NCBI GenBank assembly: GCA_025359265.1
Contig: JANYHB010000027.1
Location: 1-64,000 of the forward strand
From: Hyphomicrobiales bacterium
GTDB taxonomy: Bacteria > Pseudomonadota > Alphaproteobacteria > Rhizobiales > Aestuariivirgaceae
Direction of reading: 5' to 3'
DNA: 64,000 nt
The stretch's first letter is position 1, and every line of letters begins with the position of its first letter. The notes beneath the pieces were generated by a model, which had not been told where the DNA came from, made no database searches, and worked only from the letters and a program-made list of their open reading frames with translations. The position numbers and the translations under genes are program-made. This document shows positions 41,741-51,855 of the stretch, one piece after another.

Positions 41741-43195
41741 ATGTATCTAGGGTTGGATTTCGGCACGTCTTCCGTCAAAGGCGTGATCATCGATGATAAT
41801 CAAAAGCTCATCGCCACGGCCTCTTCGCCCTTAAAAGTATCTCGCCCGCACCACGGCTGGTCTGAACAAAACCCGGCACATTGGTGGAAAGCCGCCAATG
41901 CCGTGGTGAGAGCTTTGCGCAAAGCCAAACCCAAGGCCATCGCCGCCGTTAAGGGCATTGGCATGAGTGGCCAACAGCATGGCGCAACCTTGCTCGACAA
42001 AAACGGCAAGGTACTGCGCCCCTGCATTTTATGGAATGACGCCAGAAGTTTTGAAGAATGCGCCGATATTCTGCGCGATTGCCCTGATGCTAAGGCCATC
42101 ACCGGCAATGTGCCGTTGGCGGGTTTTACGGCGCCAAAATTGCTCTGGGTGCGAAAGCATGAGCCAAAGATTTTCGAGCAAGTGGCAAAAGTATTGCTTC
42201 CCAAAGACTATATCCGCTTTTGCATGACGGGCACCTATGGCTCAGACATGAGCGACAGCGCGGGCACTTATTGGCTTGATGTGGCCAAACGCGATTGGTC
42301 TGATGTTGTGCTCAAAGCCACTCATCTGCGCCGCGACCAAATGCCAGAATTGTTTGAAGGCACCGATGTAACGGGCCGCATCACCGATAAGCTGGCGAAA
42401 GAATGGGGCATGCTGTTGAAGCCCGTCGTCGCAGGCGGCGGCGGCGACAATGCTGCGGCTGCCGTGGGTATCGGCGCCGTGCACGATGGCGACGCGGTTC
42501 TCTCGCTGGGCACATCGGGTGTGATGTTTGTGGCCAATGAAAAATTCAGCCCCAACACGGCGCGCGGCGTGCACGCCTTTTGTCACGCCGTGCCAAATAT
42601 GTGGCACCAAATGGGTGTTATCTTGTCAGCCACCGATTCTATCGAATGGTTAGCCCGCTTGTTAAAAACCCCAGCCCCGAAACTCACCGCCGCCCTGGGC
42701 AACAAGCTTGCAGGGCCTGCCGAAGTTTTGCTGCTGCCCTATTTTTCGGGCGAGCGTACGCCAGTGGGAGACTCCCAAATTCGCGCGGCATTTTTGGGTC
42801 TTGGCCATGAAACCGACGCCAAGTCTATGACCCACGCCGTGCTTGATGCCGTCGCCTTTGCGTTTCGTCAATCGCTTGATGCATTGCGTGATGGAGGCGC
42901 AACCGTAAACCGCCTTACTGCTGTTGGCGGCGGCACGCATTCCGAAATCTGGTTGAAAATCATTGCCACCGTTCTGGATGTGCCGATTGACCTTCCCGCA
43001 GCAGGCGACGTGGGCGGTGCGTTCGGCGGCGCACGCCTGGGCTTGATCGCGGCAACCGGAGCTTCATACAAAAAGATTTGCACCAAGCCCAAAATTGCCA
43101 AGACCATTTTACCTGAGAAAAAAGCGCAAGCGGCTTACGAAGCTGCATATCGTCGCTACATTCAAATTTATCCAGCCATTAAGGACATCAAATGA
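41741..43195 (+). CDS. xylB: Xylulokinase
   Basis: [33 protein letters not shown]. Confidence 0.95.
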   Translation: MYLGLDFGTSSVKGVIIDDNQKLIATASSPLKVSRPHHGWSEQNPAHWWKAANAVVRALRKAKPKAIAAVKGIGMSGQQHGATLLDKNGKVLRPCILWNDARSFEECADILRDCPDAKAITGNVPLAGFTAPKLLWVRKHEPKIFEQVAKVLLPKDYIRFCMTGTYGSDMSDSAGTYWLDVAKRDWSDVVLKATHLRRDQMPELFEGTDVTGRITDKLAKEWGMLLKPVVAGGGGDNAAAAVGIGAVHDGDAVLSLGTSGVMFVANEKFSPNTARGVHAFCHAVPNMWHQMGVILSATDSIEWLARLLKTPAPKLTAALGNKLAGPAEVLLLPYFSGERTPVGDSQIRAAFLGLGHETDAKSMTHAVLDAVAFAFRQSLDALRDGGATVNRLTAVGGGTHSEIWLKIIATVLDVPIDLPAAGDVGGAFGGARLGLIAATGASYKKICTKPKIAKTILPEKKAQAAYEAAYRRYIQIYPAIKDIK

Positions 43196-44499
43196 GTTTC
43201 TACTCAACCAAAGACGCCATCAAGTTTGAAGGGCCGTCAACTTCAAATGACTTGGCTTTCAAATATTACAACCCATCGCAAAAAGTGCTGGGCAAAACCA
43301 TGCGCGACCATCTGCGTTTTGCGGTTTGCTATTGGCATACGCTGTGTTGGCCAGGCGGAGACCCTTTTGGCGGTGAAACTTTCATGCGCGAATGGCACCA
43401 TATGGCAGACCCGATGAAGGCTGCCGAGATGAAGGCCGAGGTAATGTTTGAAACACTGCGCATTCTCGACATTGATTACTTCTCTTTTCATGATCTTGAC
43501 ATTGCGCCCGAAGGCAACAACCTCCAGGAATTCAACGCCAATGTTTCAGCCGTTGCCAAAATTCTTGAAAAACAAATGGCCAAGCACAACAAAAAACTGT
43601 TGTGGGGCACCGCCAATATGTTCTCCAACCGCCGCTTCATGGCGGGTGCGGCCACTAACCCAGACCCAGACGTGTTCGCCTATTGTGCAGCCCAGGTGAA
43701 ACACTGCCTCGACATCACCAAAGATTTAGGCGGCGAAAATTATGTGATGTGGGGCGGGCGTGAAGGTTATGAAACCTTGATCAACACGAGGATCGGCCAA
43801 GAGCTGAAACAGGCGGGACGTTTCTTGTCGCTTGTGGTGGAATACAAACACAAGATCGGTTTCAAAGGCCCCATCCTGATTGAACCGAAGCCCAAGGAGC
43901 CATCGACACATCAATATGATTACGACGTGGCCACGATCTTTGGGCTGCTGAAATCATATGGCCTTGAGAACGATGTGAAAATGAACATTGAGCAAAACCA
44001 TGCCATTCTGGCGGGCCACACGTTTGAACATGAGATTGCACTCGCTGCATCGCTGGGTATTTTCGGTTCGCTGGATTTGAATCGCGGCGGCTATCAAGTG
44101 GGTTGGGACACCGACCAGTTTGCCATGAATGTGCCGGAACTCACCTTGATGATGCTGGAGGTAATTCGCGCAGGCGGCTTCACCACCGGCGGCATGAACT
44201 TTGACGCGAAAATCCGTCGGCAATCGCTTGATCCTGATGACCTGCTTTACGCCCACGTGGCTTCGATGGATGCCTGCGCGCGAGGTTTGCTCAACGCCGC
44301 CAAGATTATCGAAGATGGCAAACTCGATGCTGCGGTCGCCAAACGCTATTCTGGCTGGGACAAGCCAGAGAACAAAGCCATGTTGGACAAAGGCGCGACT
44401 TTGGAATCTATCGCCGCCCGCGTTCACAAAGACAAGATTGAACCGCAACCCAAGTCTGGCCGCCAGGAATATCTCGAAGGCCTTCTCAATACCGTATAA
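43192..44499 (+). CDS. xylA: Xylose isomerase
   Basis: [57 protein letters not shown]. Confidence 0.97.
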   Translation: MSFYSTKDAIKFEGPSTSNDLAFKYYNPSQKVLGKTMRDHLRFAVCYWHTLCWPGGDPFGGETFMREWHHMADPMKAAEMKAEVMFETLRILDIDYFSFHDLDIAPEGNNLQEFNANVSAVAKILEKQMAKHNKKLLWGTANMFSNRRFMAGAATNPDPDVFAYCAAQVKHCLDITKDLGGENYVMWGGREGYETLINTRIGQELKQAGRFLSLVVEYKHKIGFKGPILIEPKPKEPSTHQYDYDVATIFGLLKSYGLENDVKMNIEQNHAILAGHTFEHEIALAASLGIFGSLDLNRGGYQVGWDTDQFAMNVPELTLMMLEVIRAGGFTTGGMNFDAKIRRQSLDPDDLLYAHVASMDACARGLLNAAKIIEDGKLDAAVAKRYSGWDKPENKAMLDKGATLESIAARVHKDKIEPQPKSGRQEYLEGLLNTV

Positions 44500-44517
44500 A
44501 CATTCAGGGAGAACCCA

Positions 44518-45576
44518 ATGCCCACCACCATCAAAGGCCCCGCCATATTCCTCGCACAATTTGCCGGCGACAAGGCACCGTTCAATTCATTTGATAGCAT
44601 TTGCAAATGGGCCGCAGGCCTTGGTTATAAAGGCGTGCAAGTGCCCACCTGGGATGCACGCCTTATCGATTTGAAGAAAGCCTCGGAAAGTAAAACCTAC
44701 TGCGACGAACTCAAAGGCACCGCCGCTAACCACGGGTTGGAAATCACTGAGCTCTCCACCCATTTGCAGGGCCACCTGGTAGCCGTCAACCCGGCTTACA
44801 CTGAAGTGCTCGATGGCTTTGCCCCCAAAGAAGTGCACGGCAATGCCAGTGCGCGCCAAGCTTGGGCTGTTGAACAGGTGATGATGGGGGCAACCGCTTC
44901 CAAAAACCTGGGCCTGCATTCTCACGTCTCGTTCACTGGCGCTTTGGTCTGGCCCTATCTCTATCCATGGCCGCCTCGCTCGCCCGGCATCATCGAAGAA
45001 GGCTTCACCGAATTGGCCAAGCGCTGGCTGCCTCTGCTCAATAAATTTGATGAATGCGGCGTGGATGTGGGCTTTGAAATTCACCCCGGCGAAGATGTGA
45101 TGGATGGCATCACTTTTGAGATGTTCCTCGAAAAACTCAAAGGCCACAAGCGTTGCCAAATCAATTACGATCCCTCGCATTTTGTGTTGCAGCAATTAAA
45201 CTATCTCGATTTTATTGACATCTATCACGAGCGCATCTGCGCGTTTCATGTGAAGGACGCAGAGTTTAATCCGACCGGCCGTCAAGGTGTTTATTCCGGC
45301 TTTCAAAATTGGACGCAGCGCGCCGGAAGGTTCCGCTCACTAGGCGATGGGCAAGTGGATTTCAGCGCAATTTTCTCCAAGCTTTCCGAATATGATTATG
45401 ACTCATGGGCGGTGCTGGAATGGGAGTGCTGTTTGAAGTCTTCCGACCAAGGAGCGGCTGAAGGGGCGCCCTTTATCCAAGGCCACATCATCCAAACCAC
45501 CGGCAAAGCCTTTGATGACTTTGCCGCAGGCGAGGGCGCAAATAAGGCACAGATTAAAAGGATGCTTGGGATATAA
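44518..45576 (+). CDS. Sugar phosphate isomerase/epimerase (xylose isomerase-like TIM barrel)
   Basis: GYKGVQVPTWDARLIDL, VDVGFEIHPGEDVMDG, YDPSHFVLQQLNYLDFIDIY. Confidence 0.9.
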   Translation: MPTTIKGPAIFLAQFAGDKAPFNSFDSICKWAAGLGYKGVQVPTWDARLIDLKKASESKTYCDELKGTAANHGLEITELSTHLQGHLVAVNPAYTEVLDGFAPKEVHGNASARQAWAVEQVMMGATASKNLGLHSHVSFTGALVWPYLYPWPPRSPGIIEEGFTELAKRWLPLLNKFDECGVDVGFEIHPGEDVMDGITFEMFLEKLKGHKRCQINYDPSHFVLQQLNYLDFIDIYHERICAFHVKDAEFNPTGRQGVYSGFQNWTQRAGRFRSLGDGQVDFSAIFSKLSEYDYDSWAVLEWECCLKSSDQGAAEGAPFIQGHIIQTTGKAFDDFAAGEGANKAQIKRMLGI

Positions 45577-45581
45577 GAATT

Positions 45582-45607
45582 CATCCTCCCTGACGGGAGG
45601 ATGTTTT
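45582..45607 (+). terminator. Rho-independent terminator downstream of xyl operon
   Basis: CATCCTCCC-tgac-GGGAGGATGTTTT. Confidence 0.85.
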
Positions 45608-45668
45608 CAGCATCTTGAATCTCTCTCCTGCGCTCCCCATCTAATTCATCGCATTGGAGGGCAGTGTA

Positions 45669-46115
45669 ATGATTTTCATTTTGAATCTTCTCTGGTTCGT
45701 TTTAGGCGGCTGGATTGCTGGCTTGCTGTGGATCTTTGCGGGCGTCATCTCAGCACTCACCATCGTGGGCCTCCCCTGGGCGCGGTCCTGTTTCATGATT
45801 GCACGCTATTCATTCTGGCCCTTCGGCTATGACATCGTTTCGCGCGACCAATATTATGGCCGCGAAGACCTTGGCACCGGCACATTGGGCACCATCGGCA
45901 ATGTTGTTTGGTTCATCTTCGCGGGTTGGTGGTTGGCTTTAAGCCATCTGGCGCTGGCGGTGAGTTTGGCAATAACCATCATCGGCATCCCCTTCGCTTG
46001 GGCGCATGTTAAACTGGCTCTGGCTTCTTTATTCCCCGTGGGAAAAACCGTTGTGGCTACCGATAGCTTGAACCTGAGGCCGCCGCGAAAGCTCACTCAA
46101 GTTCGGCAGGTGTAA
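45669..46115 (+). CDS. YccF domain-containing membrane protein
   Basis: ILNLLWFVLGGWIAGLLWIFAGVISALTIVGLPWARSCFMIARYSFWPFG. Confidence 0.93.
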   Translation: MIFILNLLWFVLGGWIAGLLWIFAGVISALTIVGLPWARSCFMIARYSFWPFGYDIVSRDQYYGREDLGTGTLGTIGNVVWFIFAGWWLALSHLALAVSLAITIIGIPFAWAHVKLALASLFPVGKTVVATDSLNLRPPRKLTQVRQV

Positions 46116-47025
46116 ACCGATAAGGCGTTGAACAGAATTCACACACCACTTCGATCGTGCCGTCTTTTTCCATGTCGGCGCGATCATTTTTGGGGAAGTT
46201 GCGCAGCATGGCCTCCACCGTTTCGCGCGAGCACGTGCAGTGGCGCGTGATGGGAATAGCCGGATAAACCGTAACGCCATCTTCGTGATATAAACGATAG
46301 AGCAAATCCTCTGAGCTGAGCGTGGGGTCTAGCAGCTCGTGATCTTCAACCGTGTCGAGCAACAAACGCGCTTTCACCCAATTATCATCTTCCGGCGTTT
46401 CCGAAACAAAACTTTCCGGCGCATCGCCCATCTGTTCCGGAATGGCTGAAACGCCACCTTCATTGGGTAGATGCTGAACCAATATGGCGCCCGCGCGCCA
46501 ATGTTTCGCCTTTTCACCACGTGATAACATTGGCCCCGCGGCAACGCGCAAGCGCGTGGGAATTTGCTCAGATTGCAGAAAATATGTATGCGCGGCTTCC
46601 GCCAAAGTATTTTGGCCCAATGGCACAATGCCTTGGTAACGCTCCATATCTTGTCCCTGGTCCACCGTCATCGCAAGGTAACCTTCGCCGAGCAGTTCTT
46701 TTTGTTTTGGCGCTTGCAAGCCTTCAAGCTTTGTCTTGTCAAACTTCGCCATGCCGCGCACCTGGCCCGGCACCACATAATCAGCAACCAGCATCGTCAC
46801 CGGCCCATCCGTTTTGGTTTGCACGATGAACTTGCCGTTGAACTTCAGCGTGGTGCCCAACATGGCGGTGAGGGCAACACTTTCTGCAACAAGTGCTGAA
46901 ACCGCATCGGGATAATCATGTTTCGATAATATGTCATCAACCACCGGGCCAAGCCGCACCAAACGGCCACGCACACCTAATGGCTTAATGGCAAAAGGAA
47001 TGACCTGATCGGTGGCGGCGCTCAT
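46093..47025 (-). CDS. hslO: Hsp33 redox-regulated chaperone
   Basis: LDTVEDHELLDPTLSSEDLLYRLYHEDGVTVY, CTCSRETVEAML...CEFCSTPYRF. Confidence 0.95.
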   Translation of the reverse strand: MSAATDQVIPFAIKPLGVRGRLVRLGPVVDDILSKHDYPDAVSALVAESVALTAMLGTTLKFNGKFIVQTKTDGPVTMLVADYVVPGQVRGMAKFDKTKLEGLQAPKQKELLGEGYLAMTVDQGQDMERYQGIVPLGQNTLAEAAHTYFLQSEQIPTRLRVAAGPMLSRGEKAKHWRAGAILVQHLPNEGGVSAIPEQMGDAPESFVSETPEDDNWVKARLLLDTVEDHELLDPTLSSEDLLYRLYHEDGVTVYPAIPITRHCTCSRETVEAMLRNFPKNDRADMEKDGTIEVVCEFCSTPYRFTPAELE

Positions 47026-47942
47026 TTTCCAAAGCAGCTCAGCAAAATCGCCTTCTGCGCATGCACGCGGTTTTCGGCTTCGTCGAAAACGGCAGAATGT
47101 GCGCCATCAAACACGCCGTTTGTCACCTCTTCATTGCGGTGCGCCGGCAGGCAATGCATAAACATCGCCTCCTTGGCGGCGTGCAACATCAGCGCTTCAT
47201 TGACTTGATAGGGCTTCAGCAAATTATGGCGCGAGGCCACATCATCATTATGCATCGAAACCCAGGCATCGGTGATCACGCAATCCGCATGCGCGACAGC
47301 TTCTTCTGCCGACACCAAAACTTCAACATCCGCCTTGTGCTGCGTGGCCCAATTCAACACCTCGTGGCGCGGGCGCAGCTCCGTGGGGCAACCTACTTTC
47401 AGCGATCCGCCTAAAACACCAACAGCCTCAATCCATGAGGCGCATACATTGTTACCGTCGCCGATCCACGCGATGCGCTGCTTTGAAATATCGCCCTTGC
47501 GCTCTTCCAGCGTCTGCACATCAGCCAATACTTGGCAGGGGTGCGTGTAATTGGTCAGGCCGTTAACCACAGGAATGGTGGCCGCCGATGCGAATTCCAA
47601 CAGGGTTTCATGTTTGGCAGCGCGGATCATCACGCCGTCCACATAGCGCGATACAACACGCGCGGTGTCGGCAATCGTCTCGCCACGCCCCAACTGCATT
47701 TCTGCGCCAGATACCGTGAACACTTCGCCGCCCAATTGGCGCACGCCCATTTCAAACGAAAAGCGCGTGCGGGTGGAAGGCCGTTCAAAAATCAGAGCAA
47801 TAGCTCTGCCCTTAAGCGGCTGATCAATATCTGCCTCACCCTTGGGTAAATGAGCACGCACTTTTTTGCGACGCGCGGCTTCGTTCAAAATTTTCCGAAG
47901 TGCCGGCTTGGTGAAATCCTTGATATCCAAAAAATGCGTCAT
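47022..47942 (-). CDS. argF: Ornithine carbamoyltransferase
   Basis: FERPSTRTRFSFEMGVRQLGG, MHCLPAHRNEEVTN. Confidence 0.97.
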   Translation of the reverse strand: MTHFLDIKDFTKPALRKILNEAARRKKVRAHLPKGEADIDQPLKGRAIALIFERPSTRTRFSFEMGVRQLGGEVFTVSGAEMQLGRGETIADTARVVSRYVDGVMIRAAKHETLLEFASAATIPVVNGLTNYTHPCQVLADVQTLEERKGDISKQRIAWIGDGNNVCASWIEAVGVLGGSLKVGCPTELRPRHEVLNWATQHKADVEVLVSAEEAVAHADCVITDAWVSMHNDDVASRHNLLKPYQVNEALMLHAAKEAMFMHCLPAHRNEEVTNGVFDGAHSAVFDEAENRVHAQKAILLSCFGK

Positions 47943-47945
47943 GAT

Positions 47946-49121
47946 TTAATTCTTTTCAAAAGTGGCGGCTGCGGCCTCAAGCTTGTGCAGGGCCTCCGTC
48001 ACGTCAGCGTCATTGACGATAAGCGGCGGCAACAGGCGCACCACGTTATCACCGGCGCCAATCACCAAGATATGCTGCCCCAGGGCCGCCTTCACGAAAT
48101 CGCTGTTGAGCACTTTTGTTTTAATGCCCATCATCAGGCCTTCGCCGCGAATGTCTTCAATCACATTTGGATAAAGGTCCTTGAGGCGTGCGAGGCCCTG
48201 TTTCAAGTTCAGCGCTTGGCGGTTCACATTTTCCAAAAAGCCATCGGCCAACACCACATCAAGTACTGCATTGCCAACCGCCGTGGCCAATGGATTGCCG
48301 CCAAAGGTGGAACCATGTGTGCCAGCGACCATGCCGGATGCCGCTTTCTCAGTGGCCAGCACAGCACCCAGGGGAAAACCACCGCCAAGGCCTTTGGCAA
48401 TGGCCATAATATCTGGTGTGATGCCTGCCCATTCATGTGCGAATAATTTACCCGTACGGCCAATGCCACATTGGATTTCATCAAACATCAGCAACAGGTC
48501 ATGTTTGTCACACAAAGCCCGAAGGCCGCGCAAACATTGCGGTGGAACCGAACGAATGCCGCCTTCGCCCTGCACGGGCTCAATATAGATTGCCGCGGTG
48601 TGCGGGCCAATGGCCGCTTCCAGTGCCGCGTGATCGCCAAAGGCAACCTGATCAAAGCCTGGCGCCTTGGGGCCAAAGCCATCAAGATATTTCTGCTGAC
48701 CACCGGCAGCCAAAGCCGCCAGCGTGCGGCCATGAAAGGCCCCTTCAAAAGTGATGATGTGGAATTTCTCAGGCTGTCCCAAAGCCGCAAAATGTTTGCG
48801 CGCCATTTTAATGGCAAGCTCGGTGGCTTCCGTGCCTGAGTTACAAAAAAATACCGTGTTTGCAAAAGTGTGTTCAATCAACCTTTCGGCCAGCTTCACT
48901 TGGCCGGGCATTTGATAAAGATTTGACGTATGCCAAATCTTGTTCGCTTGCTCAGTCAGCGCTGCAATTAAATGCGGGTGCGCATGGCCACAAGAATTCA
49001 CCGCAACCCCCGCTCCAAAATCCAGATATTCGGTGCCGTCCTCGGCGTAGGCGCGCACGCCCACACCGCGCACAAAGGCAACTGGTGCTCTGGCATAGGT
49101 GGGCAAAACGGCTGCGATCAT
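47946..49121 (-). CDS. argD: Acetylornithine aminotransferase
   Basis: [40 protein letters not shown]. Confidence 0.94.
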   Translation of the reverse strand: MIAAVLPTYARAPVAFVRGVGVRAYAEDGTEYLDFGAGVAVNSCGHAHPHLIAALTEQANKIWHTSNLYQMPGQVKLAERLIEHTFANTVFFCNSGTEATELAIKMARKHFAALGQPEKFHIITFEGAFHGRTLAALAAGGQQKYLDGFGPKAPGFDQVAFGDHAALEAAIGPHTAAIYIEPVQGEGGIRSVPPQCLRGLRALCDKHDLLLMFDEIQCGIGRTGKLFAHEWAGITPDIMAIAKGLGGGFPLGAVLATEKAASGMVAGTHGSTFGGNPLATAVGNAVLDVVLADGFLENVNRQALNLKQGLARLKDLYPNVIEDIRGEGLMMGIKTKVLNSDFVKAALGQHILVIGAGDNVVRLLPPLIVNDADVTEALHKLEAAAATFEKN

Positions 49122-49264
49122 AGCGATCTCCAAAAACCAAAAGCGCCGACCAGAAAAGTCAGCGCAGTTAAAAGATGGGTTTAGTCAAGTGCAGGCGAGG
49201 GGTCAATGGTGGCTTATGAACAGGTGAGTCAAAATAGCGCATGTTCACATGGTTAATTCGGCGC

Positions 49265-49279
49265 TTAAGTCTTTGTTAA
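49265..49279. promoter_or_regulatory. Candidate CtrA-binding box upstream of gcrA
   Basis: TTAAgtctttgTTAA in argD-gcrA intergenic region. Confidence 0.6.
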
Positions 49280-49466
49280 GAGGCAGACGAAGTACAAAAC
49301 TGGGGAAAACAATGCGCAGACGAACCTAATTTCTTGTCTCGCTAACTCAGCCCATAGTAGGAACAATCCAACAGGGCCACGATATGTGGTGCCTCAATTC
49401 AGTGAAGTGTTGAGTTTAAGGCGTGAGTGCGGGGGCCCGCAGTCGCGAATGCGAGAGGATTCTGAT

Positions 49467-50009
49467 ATGACGGATGTTGCGGTAGCACCGGAAAAGGCCA
49501 TGTGGACGGAAGACCGCGTGGGCACACTAAAGCAGCTTTGGGCTGAAGGCCTCAGCGCCAGCCAAATTGCCGGACGTTTGGGCATGGGTGTCACGCGCAA
49601 TGCCGTGATTGGCAAAGTGCACCGCCTCAATCTGGCCGGCCGCGCCACACAACCGCGCAGCACCACGCCGCGCAGCACGGTTCGCAAAACCCGTGAACCT
49701 TCTATTCCCGGTCGCTCACCTTCTATGCCCACGGCGGGCAATACTGCTTTGAAGCCCTATCATCAAACTGCACCGCGCCCCATGCCGTTGCCAGAGCCTA
49801 AACCGCTGCGCTTGGTGGATAATGCCAAAGATGGCCGCATCACAATTTTGCATCTCAGCGACAAAACCTGCAAGTGGCCCATTGGTGACCCGATGCATGA
49901 TGATTTCTGCTTCTGTGGCCACGGCCCACGTGATGGCTCGCCCTATTGCGAATATCACGCGCGCATTGCTTATCAGCCACCACAGAACCGGATGCGCCGC
50001 GCCGGGTAA
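49467..50009 (+). CDS. gcrA: GcrA cell cycle regulator
   Basis: MWTEDRVGTLKQLWAEGLSASQIAGRLGMGVTRNAVIGKVHRLNLAGR; C-terminal CKWPIGDP...FCFCG. Confidence 0.95.
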   Translation: MTDVAVAPEKAMWTEDRVGTLKQLWAEGLSASQIAGRLGMGVTRNAVIGKVHRLNLAGRATQPRSTTPRSTVRKTREPSIPGRSPSMPTAGNTALKPYHQTAPRPMPLPEPKPLRLVDNAKDGRITILHLSDKTCKWPIGDPMHDDFCFCGHGPRDGSPYCEYHARIAYQPPQNRMRRAG

Positions 50010-50010
50010 T

Positions 50011-51564
50011 TCAGCGCGGAGTTTCAATCAGCGCTAAACTTACAAAACTGCTTAGCACTTCTTCGGCTTGCCGGGCTGCCGCTTTGGCGATTTCTTTTTT
50101 GCTGGTCAGCCTCCGGCCCTCTTGTGCCAACTCAAACTGGCCGTCTGTACAGCTGCGTACAAAATCTGCCGTAAGTTGAGCTGTCGTCTTGGTTCCATCA
50201 CTGGACCTGAGAAAATGCACCATCAGAGGATTGAGTTGCACCACACCATGCAACATATTGGTTGTTTGAGCGGCCCCCGTGGCGGCGGAATAAGCTGCAA
50301 GTGAGAAAGCTTTGGGCCGAGCGCCCAGCGCATTGGCAATTTCTATTGCATCGCTGGATGGATCAATCACGCCATACATCACCAAAGCCAGCATTGCTGG
50401 CGATGCATCACCCAAGCCCACAAGCAATTCATTGAATGACAGACTCGCAGGATAAGCCGCAATCAATCTCTCCATCAAGCGCGCGTAGATTTCATCCGGC
50501 ATCGGCCAAGGGGCCATGCCGTCAGCGATCAACACTTTCTGCGCAGCGTCAATATGAATACGTGTGTTGCTGCGGCACGTAAAGTGCAAGCCTTGCAGGC
50601 TTTCAGAAGAAAGATTGCGGCTAATGCTTGCGGTCTGATGGTCATGCACCAAAAGCGTGGATCTGAATTGGCGGCCCTTGATGAAATCCAGTAATTGTTC
50701 CATCGCCACTTGCTCGCCACCACTCCTTGCCATGATTTCCTGTTGCAGCTCCGGCGACGAACCAATTGGAATCATCTCGCTGATTTCAGCATCGCCCAGA
50801 TAGGCAAGACCAGCAGAACCGGCGTGTTTTAAAAACGCGGTGAGAGTACAGGGGGAGTTGGTATCTTCCAGATATTCATGTGCCACATAATCTCTGCGCA
50901 TCTTGGCGATTGTCTCATCCTGCTCTCGCAGCGCCATGCCATAAGCTGTTTTGGCATCACTGTGGCTGGCCAGGAAATGCAGCATCTCGCTGGCCGCGTC
51001 CACTTTTTTTGGCAGTTCTAAATCTGCCGACAACACCGAAAGCGCTACATCGCGAAAGGGTTGCTTCATGCGCCAGCCTGGCAAAACATTGTAACTTACA
51101 AAGCCAATGCCTTGCGGTGCGAGGTGAGCTTTCAGCGCATGGAAGATGGCGTCCTGAACCGGCTTTTCCACCCAGCTATAAATGCCATGACAAATGATGA
51201 AATCGAATTGGCCCAAAGCCGGGCGAAGATCGGTAACGCTGCAACATTCCAAGTGCACATTGCTGAGGCCAAGCGCTTTAACGTGTTGCCTTCCACGTTC
51301 AATCTGCACCGGAGAGATATCAATGCCCATGAATTCAGCTTTCGGAAATCGCAAAGCCAGAGGCAGTAAGTTGCCGCCTTCGGCTGAACCAATGTCCAAC
51401 ACCCGCGCCTGCGCCAATGGCTTAGCCGACAGCCCGAAAATTTGCGCAATGGCTGCCAGTCGGTTGGGCTGGCTTTGCTTTACGCCAACCGAAACATAGG
51501 GCATCGCATCATAAGACTGCGCCACTTGCGCAAGCTTGGCTCGGATATTTTCAGCGGTGGGCAA
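50011..51564 (-). CDS. SAM-dependent methyltransferase with methyltransferase regulatory domain
   Basis: ARVLDIGSAEGGNLLPLALRFPKAEFMGIDISPVQIERG; regulatory-domain-like C-terminus. Confidence 0.88.
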   Translation of the reverse strand: MPTAENIRAKLAQVAQSYDAMPYVSVGVKQSQPNRLAAIAQIFGLSAKPLAQARVLDIGSAEGGNLLPLALRFPKAEFMGIDISPVQIERGRQHVKALGLSNVHLECCSVTDLRPALGQFDFIICHGIYSWVEKPVQDAIFHALKAHLAPQGIGFVSYNVLPGWRMKQPFRDVALSVLSADLELPKKVDAASEMLHFLASHSDAKTAYGMALREQDETIAKMRRDYVAHEYLEDTNSPCTLTAFLKHAGSAGLAYLGDAEISEMIPIGSSPELQQEIMARSGGEQVAMEQLLDFIKGRQFRSTLLVHDHQTASISRNLSSESLQGLHFTCRSNTRIHIDAAQKVLIADGMAPWPMPDEIYARLMERLIAAYPASLSFNELLVGLGDASPAMLALVMYGVIDPSSDAIEIANALGARPKAFSLAAYSAATGAAQTTNMLHGVVQLNPLMVHFLRSSDGTKTTAQLTADFVRSCTDGQFELAQEGRRLTSKKEIAKAAARQAEEVLSSFVSLALIETPR

Positions 51565-51853
51565 GGCGCACCAGTTGGGTCATATCAACCTGGGATTCAG
51601 CGAGGCCGCGCGCCACGCCCTCTCGATCAGCTTCGGTTCTGTTCTGGCTCACCTTCCATTTGCCTTCGATGGACGCAATGGTGATTTCAATGCCTACAAT
51701 GCCTTTGAGCTGGCTTTCAACATAGTGCGTGGGCGCATTTGAAACGTGCCACGGCTGGGCCAATGGAAACTCACGCATACGGGTAAGATTTTCCATCTTC
51801 AGCGCGTGCTGAAGGTCAAGTCGCTCTTCCTTGAAATGCGGCGGCTGATGCAT
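51551..51853 (-). pseudogene. Internally deleted PaiB-like FMN-binding regulator remnant
   Basis: N-term MHQPPHFKEERLDLQHAL joined to C-term PWHVSNAPTHYVESQLKGIVGIEITIASIEGKWKVSQNRTEADREGVARGL; core flavin-binding region missing, frame kept. Confidence 0.8.
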
Positions 51854-51855
51854 AT

